Source: Burkholderia sp. IMCC1007
Lineage (GTDB): Bacteria > Pseudomonadota > Gammaproteobacteria > Burkholderiales > Burkholderiaceae
Length of the DNA stretch: 63,461 nucleotides
Direction of reading: 5' to 3'
Assembly: GCF_027257875.1 (NCBI RefSeq)
Contig: NZ_JAPVQY010000045.1
Coordinates: forward strand, 1-63,461
The position numbers were made by a program, and so were the translations under genes. Shown in pieces: positions 24,997-34,192 of this stretch. Below the pieces are notes generated by a model. That model had not been told where the DNA came from. It saw only the letters and a program-made list of their open reading frames with translations, and ran no database searches. Each line of letters starts with the position of its first letter. Positions within the stretch are counted from its first letter, which is position 1.

Positions 24997-25386
24997 ATGC
25001 GTTTGCTGCATACGATGCTGCGAGTCGGCGATCTCGACCGCTCGATCAAGTTCTACACCGAATTGCTCGGCATGAAGCTGCTGCGTCGCGACGATTATCC
25101 GGAAGGCAGGTTCACGCTTGCGTTCGTCGGCTATGAAGCGGAGAGCACGGGCACCGTGCTCGAGCTGACCCACAACTGGGATACGCCGTCGTACGATCTC
25201 GGCAACGGTTTCGGCCACCTCGCGGTGGAAGTCGAAGACGCGTACGCGGCCTGCGACAAGATCAAGGCGCAAGGCGGCAAGGTCACGCGCGAAGCAGGCC
25301 CGATGAAGCACGGCACGACCGTGATCGCGTTCGTCGAGGATCCGGACGGCTACAAGATCGAGTTCATCCAGAAGAAGGCGCACTGA
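24997..25386 (+). CDS. gloA: lactoylglutathione lyase (glyoxalase I)
   Basis: The 129-residue enzyme converts the methylglyoxal-glutathione hemithioacetal to S-lactoylglutathione. The family pattern is complete: RLLHTMLRVGDLDRSIKFYTELLGMKLLR, the metal-ligand region LELTHNWDT, GFGHLAVEV, and FVEDPDGYKIEFIQ. This is the short, nickel-type bacterial form. An AGGAG ribosome site lies upstream of ATG 24997. A very strong two-way terminator follows the gene. Confidence 0.96.
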   Translation: MRLLHTMLRVGDLDRSIKFYTELLGMKLLRRDDYPEGRFTLAFVGYEAESTGTVLELTHNWDTPSYDLGNGFGHLAVEVEDAYAACDKIKAQGGKVTREAGPMKHGTTVIAFVEDPDGYKIEFIQKKAH

Positions 25387-25430
25387 GCGCCGGATGAGCG
25401 GGTCGCGGCGCATTGCGCGCCGCGGGCAAC

Positions 25431-25470
25431 GAAAACGGGCGATGCGGAGTGATCCGCATCGCCCGTTTCG
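25431..25470. terminator. bidirectional terminator between gloA and the metallopeptidase gene
   Basis: A perfect 16-bp stem (25433-25448 with 25453-25468) with a GTGA loop starts with an A run and ends with a T run (AAAACGGG ... CCCGTTT). It therefore works for gloA on the plus strand and for the convergent glyQ-to-metallopeptidase operon on the minus strand. Confidence 0.88.
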
Positions 25471-25493
25471 CATTGACGTCGCGACCGGCGGCG

Positions 25494-26402
25494 TTACAGC
25501 GACGGCAGCAACTCGGGCGGATGATGCTTGAGCGTGTGCCGCGCTTCGCGGAATTCCGGAAAGATCGATTCGACCGTCTGCCAGAAGGCCGGGCTATGGT
25601 TCATTTCGCGCAGGTGCGACAGTTCGTGCGCGACGACGTAGTCGATGATCGACATCGGGAAATGGATCAGCCGCCAGTTCAGCCGGATCTTGCCGTCGCT
25701 CGAGCAGCTGCCCCAGCGCGTCGCGGCCGACGACAGCGCGTACATCGAATACGTGACGCCGAGCCTTTCCGCATAGACGACGAGGCGTTCGCCGAAGATC
25801 CGCTTCGCTTCGTTCTGCAGCCAGCCCTGCACGCGATCCTTGATCTGCTGCATGTCGGCCTGCACGGGCAGCGGCAGCGACAGCCGCAGTGCGTCGGCAT
25901 CGAACGCGACGGCGCTCGCGCCGAGCGCGATCGTCACGGTCTTGCCGAGATACGGAAGTTGCGCGCCGTCGCGCCAGTCGATCTGCGGCAGCGCGCGCTG
26001 CTCGGTGCGGGTCTTCCATTCGGCGAGCTTCGCGAAGATCCAGCGCTGCTTCTCGGCGATCGCCGCTTCGATGTCGGCGAGCGTGACCCAGCGCGGCGCG
26101 GTGATCGACAGCCCGCTGCCGTCGATCGTGAAGCCGATCGTGCGGCGTGCCGAGCGCTTCAGCCGGTATTCGATCACGCGGCTGTCGAGCGCGAGCGTGC
26201 GCACGCGGGAGCGATCGGGCGGGCGGCCCGGGTCGAGCGGGGCGGTGGGCGCAGCCGCGACCGGCGTGGCTTCAGGCTGAGTGGGCGTGGGCGCCGCGGC
26301 GGGTGCCGACGGTGCGGCAGCCGGCCCGTCGAAGAGCGGCAGATCCATCTGACGATGATCGAGGGCTACGACGGCAGGCCGTGGCCGCGGACGCTTTTTC
26401 AT
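25494..26402 (-). CDS. YgjP-like M48/SprT-type metallopeptidase-fold protein
   Basis: The 302-residue protein has a C-terminal zinc-peptidase-like domain with HExxH (VVAHELSHLREMNHSPAFW). It is preceded by RWGSCSSDGKIRLNWRLIHFP, the DUF45/YgjP pattern. The first 85 residues are Ala/Pro-rich and look disordered. E. coli YgjP has been described as a UTP pyrophosphatase, so peptidase activity is not certain. I chose ATG 26402 (MKKRPRPRPA); a longer frame opens at 26501 but would overlap plsC. It is the last gene of the glyQ operon. Confidence 0.82.
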   Translation of the reverse strand: MKKRPRPRPAVVALDHRQMDLPLFDGPAAAPSAPAAAPTPTQPEATPVAAAPTAPLDPGRPPDRSRVRTLALDSRVIEYRLKRSARRTIGFTIDGSGLSITAPRWVTLADIEAAIAEKQRWIFAKLAEWKTRTEQRALPQIDWRDGAQLPYLGKTVTIALGASAVAFDADALRLSLPLPVQADMQQIKDRVQGWLQNEAKRIFGERLVVYAERLGVTYSMYALSSAATRWGSCSSDGKIRLNWRLIHFPMSIIDYVVAHELSHLREMNHSPAFWQTVESIFPEFREARHTLKHHPPELLPSL

Positions 26403-26448
26403 CAATTCGCTTCGTTTCGTCGTACGCAACGGCGGCAATCCGGGCGCT

Positions 26449-27213
26449 TCAGATGCGCGCGGCATCGCGCGCACCCGCCTTGCCCGACTCGCGATACGCA
26501 TCCGGGTCGATGCGGCGCATTTCCGCTTCGATCCATGCTTCGACCTGCGAGTTCAATACGTCCGGCGTTTTGCCCGCGACCGGAATCGGCTTGCCGATCG
26601 ACACGGTGACCACGCCCGGGAATTTCGTGAACGAATTGCGCGGCCACACACGACCTGCATTGTGCGCGATCGGCACGACCGGTGCGCCGGTTTCGATCGC
26701 GAAGCGCGCGCCGCCCGTCTTGTACTTGCCCTGCTTGCCGACCGGCGTGCGCGTGCCTTCCGGGAACATGATCATCCATGCGCCTTCGGACAGGCGCTTC
26801 TTGCCCTGGCGGATCACCGACACGAACGCGTTCTTGCCTTCCCTGCGGTTGATGTTGACCATGTGCAGCAGCCCGAGCGCCCAGCCGAAGAACGGCACGT
26901 ACAGCAGCTCGCGCTTGAACACGTAGCACAGCGGTTTCGGCATCAGCGCCGGAAACGCGAGCGTCTCCCACGCGGACTGGTGCTTCGACAGCAGCACGGC
27001 CGGGCCGTCGGGCAGGTTCTCGAACCCTTCGATCCGGTAGCGGATGCCGTTCAGCCAGCGCACGACCCACAGCGTGGACTTGCACCAGCCGGCTGCCATC
27101 CAGTAGCGCGCGTCGGGACGCATGAACGGAAACGCGATGAAGCACGCGGTGGCGTACGGCACCGTGTACACGATGAAGTAGATCAGCAGCAGCAGGGAGC
27201 GGACGAAGCGCAT
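26449..27213 (-). CDS. plsC: 1-acyl-sn-glycerol-3-phosphate acyltransferase
   Basis: The 254-residue membrane enzyme adds the second acyl chain to make phosphatidic acid. An N-terminal membrane helix (LLLLIYFIVYTVPYATACFIAFPF) is followed by acyltransferase motif I, SKHQSAWET. This has His78 and glutamate at position 83 where many family members have aspartate (H-x4-E). Motif III is MFPEGTRTPVG, and PVVPIAHNAG corresponds to motif IV. It lies 43 bp after gmhB on the same strand, as in many beta-proteobacteria. Confidence 0.92.
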   Translation of the reverse strand: MRFVRSLLLLIYFIVYTVPYATACFIAFPFMRPDARYWMAAGWCKSTLWVVRWLNGIRYRIEGFENLPDGPAVLLSKHQSAWETLAFPALMPKPLCYVFKRELLYVPFFGWALGLLHMVNINRREGKNAFVSVIRQGKKRLSEGAWMIMFPEGTRTPVGKQGKYKTGGARFAIETGAPVVPIAHNAGRVWPRNSFTKFPGVVTVSIGKPIPVAGKTPDVLNSQVEAWIEAEMRRIDPDAYRESGKAGARDAARI

Positions 27214-27256
27214 CGGCGTGGGTCTGACAGTAGGGAGGATGCGCGCGGCGCGCGCA

Positions 27257-27820
27257 TCACTCGTGTTCGTGTGAAAGGAAATCGAGGGCGAACGCGCGCA
27301 GGTCGTCGTGGACCTTCGTGCCGTCGGGCAGGTTGCCCGCGGCGAGCGTCTTCTTGCCCTTGCCGGTCAGCACGAGGTGCGGCTGGAAGCCGACCGCGAC
27401 GCCGGCCTGCAGGTCGCGCAGCGCATCGCCGACGGCCGGCGTGTGCTCGGGATCGATCTCGAAGCGCTCGGCGATCATCTGCATCATGCCGGGCTTCGGC
27501 TTGCGGCAGTCGCAGCGATCCTCGGCCGTGTGCGGGCAGAAGAACACCGCGTCGATGCGCGCGCCGACCGCGGCCGCCGCGCGATGCATCTTCAGGTGCA
27601 TCTCGTTGAGCGCGGCCATGTCGAACAGCCCGCGACCGATGCCGGACTGGTTGGTCGCGACGACCACGCGATAGCCCGCGTGGTTGAGTCGTGCGATCGC
27701 CTCGAGGCTGCCGGGCAGCGCGATCCACTCGTCGGGCGTCTTGATGAACGCATCCGAATCGACGTTGATCACGCCGTCCCGGTCGAGGACGACGAGCTTG
27801 CGGTTGGGGCTGGTCGGCAT
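27257..27820 (-). CDS. gmhB: D-glycero-beta-D-manno-heptose 1,7-bisphosphate 7-phosphatase
   Basis: The 187-residue HAD phosphatase makes heptose 1-phosphate for the LPS inner core. The nucleophile motif is VLDRDGVINVDSD. The zinc-binding loop FFCPHTAEDRCDCRKPKPGMM carries the characteristic Cys/His set of GmhB. AVGDALRDLQAG gives the last HAD motif. It lies 10 bp after glyS, so the two are probably read on one transcript. Confidence 0.93.
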   Translation of the reverse strand: MPTSPNRKLVVLDRDGVINVDSDAFIKTPDEWIALPGSLEAIARLNHAGYRVVVATNQSGIGRGLFDMAALNEMHLKMHRAAAAVGARIDAVFFCPHTAEDRCDCRKPKPGMMQMIAERFEIDPEHTPAVGDALRDLQAGVAVGFQPHLVLTGKGKKTLAAGNLPDGTKVHDDLRAFALDFLSHEHE

Positions 27821-27830
27821 CGTGCGGCCC

Positions 27831-29930
27831 TTATGCGGCGAGCTTCGAGATGTCGGCGACGCAGTTCATCTGCTGATGCAGCGCGGCCAGCAGCGCGAGG
27901 CGGTTCGCGCGCAGCGCGGGATCCTCGGCATTGACCATCACGTCGTTGAAGAACGTGTCGACCGGCGCGCGCAGCGCGGCGAGCGCCGACAGCGCGCCCG
28001 TGTATGCCCGTGCTTCGAGCTGCGACTGCACGTGCGGCGTCACGGCCGTGAGCTGTTCGTGCAGCGCCTTCTCGGCCGCTTCGATGAGCAGCGTCGGCTG
28101 TACCGCGCCGTTCGCGCCGCCTTCCGACTTCTTCAGGATGTTCGAGATCCGCTTGTTCGCGGCCGCGAGCGCTTCGGCTTCCGCGAGGCGCGTGAATTCG
28201 CGCACCGCGTCGAGGCGCGCGACGAGATCGTCGACGCGCGTCGGGTTCAGGCTCAGCACCGCATCGACTTCGCCGGCCGTATAGCCGCGCTCGCGCAGCA
28301 GGCCGCGCAGGCGATCCATGAAGAACGCGAAGATCGCATCGGTCGCTTCCGCGACGCCCGGCACGCCTTCGAAGCGCGCGTGGGCCGTGCGCAGCAGCGC
28401 CACGAGATCGAGCGGCAGCTGCTTCTCGAGCAGCAGGCGCAGCACGCCGAGCGCGTGGCGGCGCAGCGCGAACGGATCCTTCTCGCCGGTCGGCGCGAGG
28501 CCGATGCCCCAGATGCCGACGATCGTCTCGAGCTTGTCGGCGAGCGCGACGGCGGTCGACACCGGCGTGGTCGGCAGCGCGTCGCCGGAGAAGCGCGGCT
28601 GGTAGTGCTCGGCGCAGGCCAGCGCGACGTCGTCGGGTTCGCCGTCGTGACGCGCGTAGTACGTGCCCATCGTGCCCTGCAGCTCCGGGAACTCGCCGAC
28701 CATGTCGGTCAGCAGGTCGGCCTTCGCGAGGCGCGCGGCGCGCTTCGCGTGCGCGGCATCGGCGCCGATCGCGGGCGCGATCTCGCCGGCCAGCGCCTCG
28801 AGGCGCTCGACGCGCGCGAGCGCCGAACCGAGCTTGTTGTGATAGACGACGTTCGCGAGCAGCGGCACGCGCGCGGCGAGCGGCTTCTTCTTGTCCTGCT
28901 CGAAGAAGAACTTCGCGTCGGCGAGGCGCGGGCGCACGACGCGCTCGTTGCCTTCGATGATCTCGCCCGGCGTCTTCGTGTCGATGTTCGACACGATCAG
29001 GAAGCGCGAGCGCAGCTTGCCGGCGACGTCAGTCAGCGCGAAATACTTCTGGTTCGTCTGCATCGTGAGGATCAGGCATTCCTGCGGCACCTGCAGGAAT
29101 TCGTCCTCGAAGCGGCACGGGTAGACGACCGGCCATTCGACCAGCGACGTCACTTCGTCGAGCAGCGATTCGGGCATCACGACCGTGTCGCCGTTCGCGT
29201 GTTCGTTCAGTTGCATGCGGATCGTTTCGCGGCGATCGGCGAAGTGCGCGATCACGCGGCCCTTGTCGCGCAGCGTGTCGGCGTACGCGCGCGCATGCTG
29301 GATCGCGACGAGGCCGTCGGACAGGAAGCGGTGGCCGAGCGTGGTGTCGCCTGCGTCGATGCCGAACGCGGTGACCGGCACGACGCGATCGTCGTGCAGC
29401 ACCGTCAGGCGATGCACCGGGCGCACGAACTTCACGTCGGAGCCGTCCGGGCGCTGGTAAGTCATGAACTTCGGGATCGGCAGCTTCGCGAGCGCTTCGT
29501 CGAGCGCGGCCTGCAGCCCGTCGGCGAGCGTCGCGCCGGCCGCCGAATAGTTGATGAAGAACGCTTCGGCCTTGCCGTCCTGCGCGCGTTCGAGATCGGC
29601 GATCGTCAGGTTCGGGTGGCCGAGCGCCGCGAGCTTCTTCGCGAGCGGGGCGGTCGGCCTGCCTTCGGCGTCGAGTGCGACCGACACGGGCAGGACCTTT
29701 TCGCGCACCTGCTTTTCGGGCGCGACGGCGCGCACGTTCTGCACGACGACCGCAAGGCGGCGCGGCGTGGCGTAGCGCTCGAATACGAGTTCACCTTCGA
29801 TGAGGTCGCGCGCGGCGAGGCGTTGTGCGACGCCTTCGGCGAATGCGTCGCCGAGGCGCGCGAGGGCCTTCGGCGGCAGCTCTTCGGTCAGCAGTTCGAC
29901 GAGCAGGGGGGCGGGATGATTGTGCGTCAT
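27831..29930 (-). CDS. glyS: glycyl-tRNA synthetase beta subunit
   Basis: The 699-residue beta subunit of the bacterial alpha2beta2 glycyl-tRNA synthetase binds tRNA. The N-terminal phrase PLLVELLTEELPPKALARLGDAF and the later DLLTDMVGEFPELQGTMGTYYARHDGE are typical of the family, and length is normal. An HD-type and an anticodon-binding region occupy the C-terminal half. It begins 22 bp after glyQ. Confidence 0.96.
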   Translation of the reverse strand: MTHNHPAPLLVELLTEELPPKALARLGDAFAEGVAQRLAARDLIEGELVFERYATPRRLAVVVQNVRAVAPEKQVREKVLPVSVALDAEGRPTAPLAKKLAALGHPNLTIADLERAQDGKAEAFFINYSAAGATLADGLQAALDEALAKLPIPKFMTYQRPDGSDVKFVRPVHRLTVLHDDRVVPVTAFGIDAGDTTLGHRFLSDGLVAIQHARAYADTLRDKGRVIAHFADRRETIRMQLNEHANGDTVVMPESLLDEVTSLVEWPVVYPCRFEDEFLQVPQECLILTMQTNQKYFALTDVAGKLRSRFLIVSNIDTKTPGEIIEGNERVVRPRLADAKFFFEQDKKKPLAARVPLLANVVYHNKLGSALARVERLEALAGEIAPAIGADAAHAKRAARLAKADLLTDMVGEFPELQGTMGTYYARHDGEPDDVALACAEHYQPRFSGDALPTTPVSTAVALADKLETIVGIWGIGLAPTGEKDPFALRRHALGVLRLLLEKQLPLDLVALLRTAHARFEGVPGVAEATDAIFAFFMDRLRGLLRERGYTAGEVDAVLSLNPTRVDDLVARLDAVREFTRLAEAEALAAANKRISNILKKSEGGANGAVQPTLLIEAAEKALHEQLTAVTPHVQSQLEARAYTGALSALAALRAPVDTFFNDVMVNAEDPALRANRLALLAALHQQMNCVADISKLAA

Positions 29931-29952
29931 GTCTGGAATAAATCTCGTCTCG

Positions 29953-30957
29953 TCAGTCCTGATCGATCTTGCGTTCGACCTTCAGCGGCGGCGCCCATGC
30001 CGGCTGCGCGGCGTCCTGGGCGTCGGTGGTGAGGCCCGGCACGCCCGGCGGGTTGCCCAGCATCGGGAAGCCGAGCTTCTCGCGCGAGTCGTAGTAAGCC
30101 TGCGCGACGAGACGCGACAGCGCGCGGATGCGGCCGATGTACGCTGCCCGCTCGGTGACCGAGATCGCGCCGCGCGCGTCGAGCAGGTTGAACGTGTGGC
30201 CGGCCTTCAGCACGAGCTCGTACGCGGGCAGTGCGAGCTGCGCGTCGATCATCTTCTTCGCTTCCGCTTCGTAGCTGTTGAAGAACGTGAACAGCAGGTC
30301 GACGTTCGCGTGCTCGAAGTTGTAGGTCGACTGCTCGACCTCGTTCTGGTGGTACACGTCGCCATACGACAGGCGGCGCAGCTCGGGGCCGTTCGGGCCT
30401 TGCTCTTCCCACTCGGTCCACACGAGGTCGTACACGTTCTCGACCTTCTGCAGATACATCGCGAGGCGCTCGAGGCCGTACGTGATCTCGCCGAGCACCG
30501 GCTTGCATTCGAGGCCGCCGACTTCCTGGAAATACGTGAACTGCGTGACTTCCATCCCGTTCAGCCACACTTCCCAGCCGAGGCCCCACGCGCCGAGCGT
30601 CGGGTTTTCCCAGTCGTCCTCGACGAAGCGCACGTCGTTCTGCTTCAGGTCGAAGCCGAGCGCCTCGAGCGAGCCGAGGTACAGGTCGAGGATGTTTTCC
30701 GGCGCCGGCTTGAGCACGACCTGGTACTGGTAGTAGTGCTGCAGGCGGTTCGGGTTCTCGCCGTAGCGGCCGTCCTTCGGGCGGCGCGACGGCTGCACGT
30801 ACGCGGCGCGCCACGGCTCGGGGCCGACCGCGCGCAGGAACGTGTGGACGTGCGACGTGCCCGCGCCGACTTCCATGTCGATGGGCTGGAGCAGGGCGCA
30901 ACCCTGCTTGTCCCAGTAGGACTGCAGCGTCAGGATGATTTGCTGAAACGTAAGCAT
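29953..30957 (-). CDS. glyQ: glycyl-tRNA synthetase alpha subunit
   Basis: The 334-residue catalytic subunit starts MLTFQQIILTLQSYWDKQGCALLQPIDMEVGAGTSHVHTFLR, the classic GlyQ opening. Class II motifs follow (ENPTLGAWGLGWEVWLNGMEVTQFTYFQ). An in-frame extension reaches 31152 but lacks family similarity, so ATG 30957 is used. A -10-like TAAAAT on the minus strand at 31064-31069 may drive the glyQ-glyS-gmhB-plsC-metallopeptidase run. Confidence 0.96.
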   Translation of the reverse strand: MLTFQQIILTLQSYWDKQGCALLQPIDMEVGAGTSHVHTFLRAVGPEPWRAAYVQPSRRPKDGRYGENPNRLQHYYQYQVVLKPAPENILDLYLGSLEALGFDLKQNDVRFVEDDWENPTLGAWGLGWEVWLNGMEVTQFTYFQEVGGLECKPVLGEITYGLERLAMYLQKVENVYDLVWTEWEEQGPNGPELRRLSYGDVYHQNEVEQSTYNFEHANVDLLFTFFNSYEAEAKKMIDAQLALPAYELVLKAGHTFNLLDARGAISVTERAAYIGRIRALSRLVAQAYYDSREKLGFPMLGNPPGVPGLTTDAQDAAQPAWAPPLKVERKIDQD

Positions 30958-31326
30958 GAAGAGCCTTCGTGGCGCTGGCGCTCCGTTGCGGGCGGCGCTC
31001 CGGGCAGGGTCCGGAGGGTCGGCTCGCGCGGCGGCGCGGCTTGTTAGTGTGCTGAAACGCGCAATTTTACCGGATCGGCGGCCGGATGCGGCCGGAACGC
31101 GGACGAAGCGGCCGTCGACGGTGTTTTCGCCGCGTCCGTGCGGGGCACGCAATGCGGGGGGGCGGCCTCGGGCGCTGCGCGGCGACGGCGTTCGCGATGC
31201 GCGTGCGGAGCGGTTCCAGCGGGCGCCAAGTTGCGCGTATCGCGGTGCGCGCGACCGTTGTCGCGCGACCGATCGCCGATTCGCGGAGCGCGTGGACGGC
31301 TCGAACGACCTCGCGGTCGCGCTGCG
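30958..31326. other. gene-free gap between lnt and glyQ
   Basis: These 369 bp separate two minus-strand genes. The part nearest glyQ has a short AT pocket with a minus-strand TAAAAT (31064-31069), a plausible -10 for the glyQ operon. The rest is GC-rich, open in several frames by composition only, and shows no recognisable gene or strong hairpin with a T tract. Confidence 0.5.
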
Positions 31327-33024
31327 TCACGCGTTCCGGTCGTGGCCGCCCTTCGCACCGTTGCGGCGGCGCAGGCCGGGCCCGAACGTGAAGCCGAACG
31401 CGAGCAGCACCAGCGACACCGCGAGCACGATGTTGTTGCCGCTCGTCACGTACGGCGTGAAGCCGCTCGTGCCTTCGATCCGCACGTCGAGCGAGCCGAT
31501 CGTGAACGGCTTCAGCTGGCCGAGCACGCGGCCGCGCGCGTCGATCGCGGCCGTCATCCCGGTGTTGGTCGCGCGCAGCATCGGCCGGCCGGTTTCGAGC
31601 GCGCGCATCCGCGCGATCTGCAGGTGCTGGTCGAGCGCGATCGTGTCGCCGAACCACGCGAGGTTCGTCACGTTGACGAGCACGCCGGGCGGTTGCGGAT
31701 TGTCGCGGATCGTCGCGGCGATTTCCTCGCCGAACAAGTCCTCGTAGCAGATGTCGGCCATCACCGGCTGGTTGTGCACGAGGAACGGCTTCTGCACCGG
31801 CGCGCCGCGCGCGAAATCGCCGAGCGGCATCTTCATCAGGTCGACGAACCACCGGAAGCCCCACGGGATGAATTCGCCGAAGGGCACGAGATGGTGCTTG
31901 TCGTAGTGATAGATGTCGCGCGAGTGCGGCGTCACGCCGTACAGGCTGTTCGTGTAGTCGACGTAGTGGCCGTCCGGCGTCACCGACGCGCCGACCGCGC
32001 CGAACAGCACGGCCGAGCCGGTCGTGTCGCTGAACTTGCGGATCGCGACGGCGAACGGCTCGGGCAGTTCCTGGATCATCACCGCGATCGCCGTTTCCGG
32101 CGTGACGATCAGGTCGGCCGGCTTCTCGACGATCATCTGCTGGTACATCTTGATCGCGGCGTCGATGCCTTCCTGCTCGAACTTGATGTCCTGCTTTACG
32201 TTGCCCTGCAGCAGCCGCACGGTGAGCGGCGTGTTGGCGGGCACGGTCCACGTGGCCTGCGGCAGCGCAAGGCCGGCGGCGAGCAGCGCGACGGCGATGG
32301 CGGCCGGCGCGGCGATGCGCACGCGCGCGTTGCCGCCGGCGCGTCGTTCATGCGCGTTCGCAGGCGCGCGGCGCGCGGCGACGAGCGCCTGCGCGACCAG
32401 CGCCGCGAACAGCGCGAGCACCCAGCCGATCCCGTACACGCCGACGACCGGCGCGAAGCCCGCGAACGGGCCGTCGACCTGCGGATAGCCGCTCGCGAGC
32501 CACGGGAAGCCGGTAAACACGGTGCCGCGCAGCCATTCGCCGAGCGCCCACGCGCTGGCGAACGCGAATGCGCCGTGCCAGGTCGGCGAGAACGGCCGCG
32601 GGTCGGGCGTGCGCCGGTGCCACGCATGACCGGCGCAGAACGACCACAACCCGGCCGAGAACGCCGGGTACAGCGACAGGTACAGCGAGAACAGCACGAG
32701 CGCGCCGCCCGCGAGCGGCGCGGCCATCTCGCCGTACACGTGCATGCTGATGTAGAGCCACCAGATGCCGCTGATGAAGTTGCCGAAGCCGAACGCGCCG
32801 CCGGTGAGCGCGGCGCCGCGCCAGCTCGACGTGCGCGTCAGTTGCGCGAAAAACCAGACGAATACGACGAGCTGCAGCCAGCCGCCATGCGGCGTCGGCG
32901 CGAAGCTGAGCGTATTGGCCGCGCCGGCGAGCAGCGCGGCCGGGTAGTGCCAGCGCGGCAGCGCGCGGCCGGGCGCCGGCGCGATAAGACCGCCAGCCGG
33001 GCGGGACGGGATCGGATCGTCCAT
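31327..33024 (-). CDS. lnt: apolipoprotein N-acyltransferase
   Basis: The 565-residue inner-membrane enzyme adds the third acyl chain to lipoproteins. About six membrane helices fill the first 230 residues. The nitrilase-like domain then shows the catalytic triad regions VTPETAIAV (Glu), YDKHHLVPFGEFIP (Lys) and DICYEDLFGEE (Cys). The ATG at 33024 (MDDPIPSRP) is preferred over a longer frame that intrudes towards corC. It lies 52 bp after corC on the same strand, a conserved pairing. Confidence 0.93.
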   Translation of the reverse strand: MDDPIPSRPAGGLIAPAPGRALPRWHYPAALLAGAANTLSFAPTPHGGWLQLVVFVWFFAQLTRTSSWRGAALTGGAFGFGNFISGIWWLYISMHVYGEMAAPLAGGALVLFSLYLSLYPAFSAGLWSFCAGHAWHRRTPDPRPFSPTWHGAFAFASAWALGEWLRGTVFTGFPWLASGYPQVDGPFAGFAPVVGVYGIGWVLALFAALVAQALVAARRAPANAHERRAGGNARVRIAAPAAIAVALLAAGLALPQATWTVPANTPLTVRLLQGNVKQDIKFEQEGIDAAIKMYQQMIVEKPADLIVTPETAIAVMIQELPEPFAVAIRKFSDTTGSAVLFGAVGASVTPDGHYVDYTNSLYGVTPHSRDIYHYDKHHLVPFGEFIPWGFRWFVDLMKMPLGDFARGAPVQKPFLVHNQPVMADICYEDLFGEEIAATIRDNPQPPGVLVNVTNLAWFGDTIALDQHLQIARMRALETGRPMLRATNTGMTAAIDARGRVLGQLKPFTIGSLDVRIEGTSGFTPYVTSGNNIVLAVSLVLLAFGFTFGPGLRRRNGAKGGHDRNA

Positions 33025-33076
33025 GTGAAACGGAAGGGGGCGAGCGGTTGAAGGAGGCGCGGCCGGCGCGAGACGG

Positions 33077-33964
33077 TCAGTCCTCGTGCGAGGTTTCGGC
33101 GCGGCGGCTCGCGAGCGGGTTGCGCCGCACCAGCAGCACGTGGACCTGGCGCGCATCGCCGCGCTGGATCTCGAACACGAGGTTGCCGAGCTGCAGCTTC
33201 TCGCCGCGATGCGGCACGCGACCGAAATGATGGGTGATCAGGCCGCCGATCGTGTCGACTTCGTCGTCGGGGAAATCGGTGCCGAACGTCTCGTTGAACT
33301 GCTGGATCTCGGTCAGCGCGCGCACGCGGTAGCGGCCATCCGGCCCCGAGATGATGTTGCCGGCTTCTTCGTCGAAGTCGTATTCGTCCTCGATGTCGCC
33401 GACGATCTGTTCGAGCACGTCCTCGATCGTGATCAGGCCCGCGACGCCGCCGTATTCGTCGACGACGATCGCAAGGTGGTTGCGGTTCACGCGGAAGTCG
33501 TGCAGCAGCACGTTCAGGCGCTTCGATTCGGGGATGAACACGGCGGGGCGCAGCATCCCGCGCACGTCGAATTCCTCTTCCGCATAGAAGCGCAGCAGGT
33601 CTTTGGCGAGCAGCACGCCGATCACGTTGTCGCGGTTCTCCTCGAACACCGGGTAGCGCGAGTGCGCCTTCTCGAGGACGAACGGGATGAAGTCTTCGGG
33701 CTTGTCCGCGATGTTGATCGCGTCCATCTGTGCGCGCGGCACCATGATGTCGCGGGCGCACAGGTCGGACACCTGGAACACGCCTTCGATCATCGACAGC
33801 GAATCGGCGTCGATCAGGTTGCGTTCGTGGGCATCCTGGAGGATTTCCAGCAGCTCCGTCCGGGATTCCGGCTCGGGCGAGATGAAGTCGGTCAGGCGCT
33901 CGAGCAGCGAGCGCTTTTCTTGCGGTTTGTCGGTTAGCTTACGACTGGGATACGAATCGTTCAT
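33077..33964 (-). CDS. corC: CorC/HlyC family CBS-domain protein
   Basis: The 295-residue soluble protein has two CBS domains (DIMVPRAQMDAINI and LRPAVFIPESKRLNVLLHDFRVNRNHLAIVVDEYGG). A CorC_HlyC domain follows (about 195-280, GRYRVRALTEIQQFNETF). It is associated with magnesium/cobalt handling in E. coli. Unlike larger relatives it lacks the DUF21 membrane domain, matching YbeX. YbeX, Lnt, YbeY and PhoH genes cluster in many proteobacteria, as here. Confidence 0.9.
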   Translation of the reverse strand: MNDSYPSRKLTDKPQEKRSLLERLTDFISPEPESRTELLEILQDAHERNLIDADSLSMIEGVFQVSDLCARDIMVPRAQMDAINIADKPEDFIPFVLEKAHSRYPVFEENRDNVIGVLLAKDLLRFYAEEEFDVRGMLRPAVFIPESKRLNVLLHDFRVNRNHLAIVVDEYGGVAGLITIEDVLEQIVGDIEDEYDFDEEAGNIISGPDGRYRVRALTEIQQFNETFGTDFPDDEVDTIGGLITHHFGRVPHRGEKLQLGNLVFEIQRGDARQVHVLLVRRNPLASRRAETSHED

Positions 33965-34012
33965 GGTGGTGCGCCCGGGTCATGCCGGGGCGCGCTGTCA
34001 CGGAGTAGGCAA

Positions 34013-34024
34013 GGATACACCAAG
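34013..34024 (-). promoter_or_regulatory. candidate promoter element before corC
   Basis: On the minus strand this reads TTGGTGTATCCT, about 49 bp upstream of the corC ATG. It is identical to the element before ybeY. The gap here (33965-34192) shows no other feature. Confidence 0.35.
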
Positions 34025-34192
34025 GGCATGGCGCGGCCGTGTCACACCGGCCGTCCGGCCGGGCTCAGGCGGCCCGCGCGAGCCCCGCTCGGGAACGGCC
34101 ATGCCGCGCACGGCGCCGTCCTTCGTATCCATCCTATCTCAGAACGGGTTGCCGGGGCAGCGGCGGCAAAAATGCCGTGCGCCGAGCGCGCG

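Noticed and set aside
27684..30032. 782-codon plus-strand open frame opposite glyS
   Set aside because: Arg/His/Val-rich shadow of glyS without any domain.
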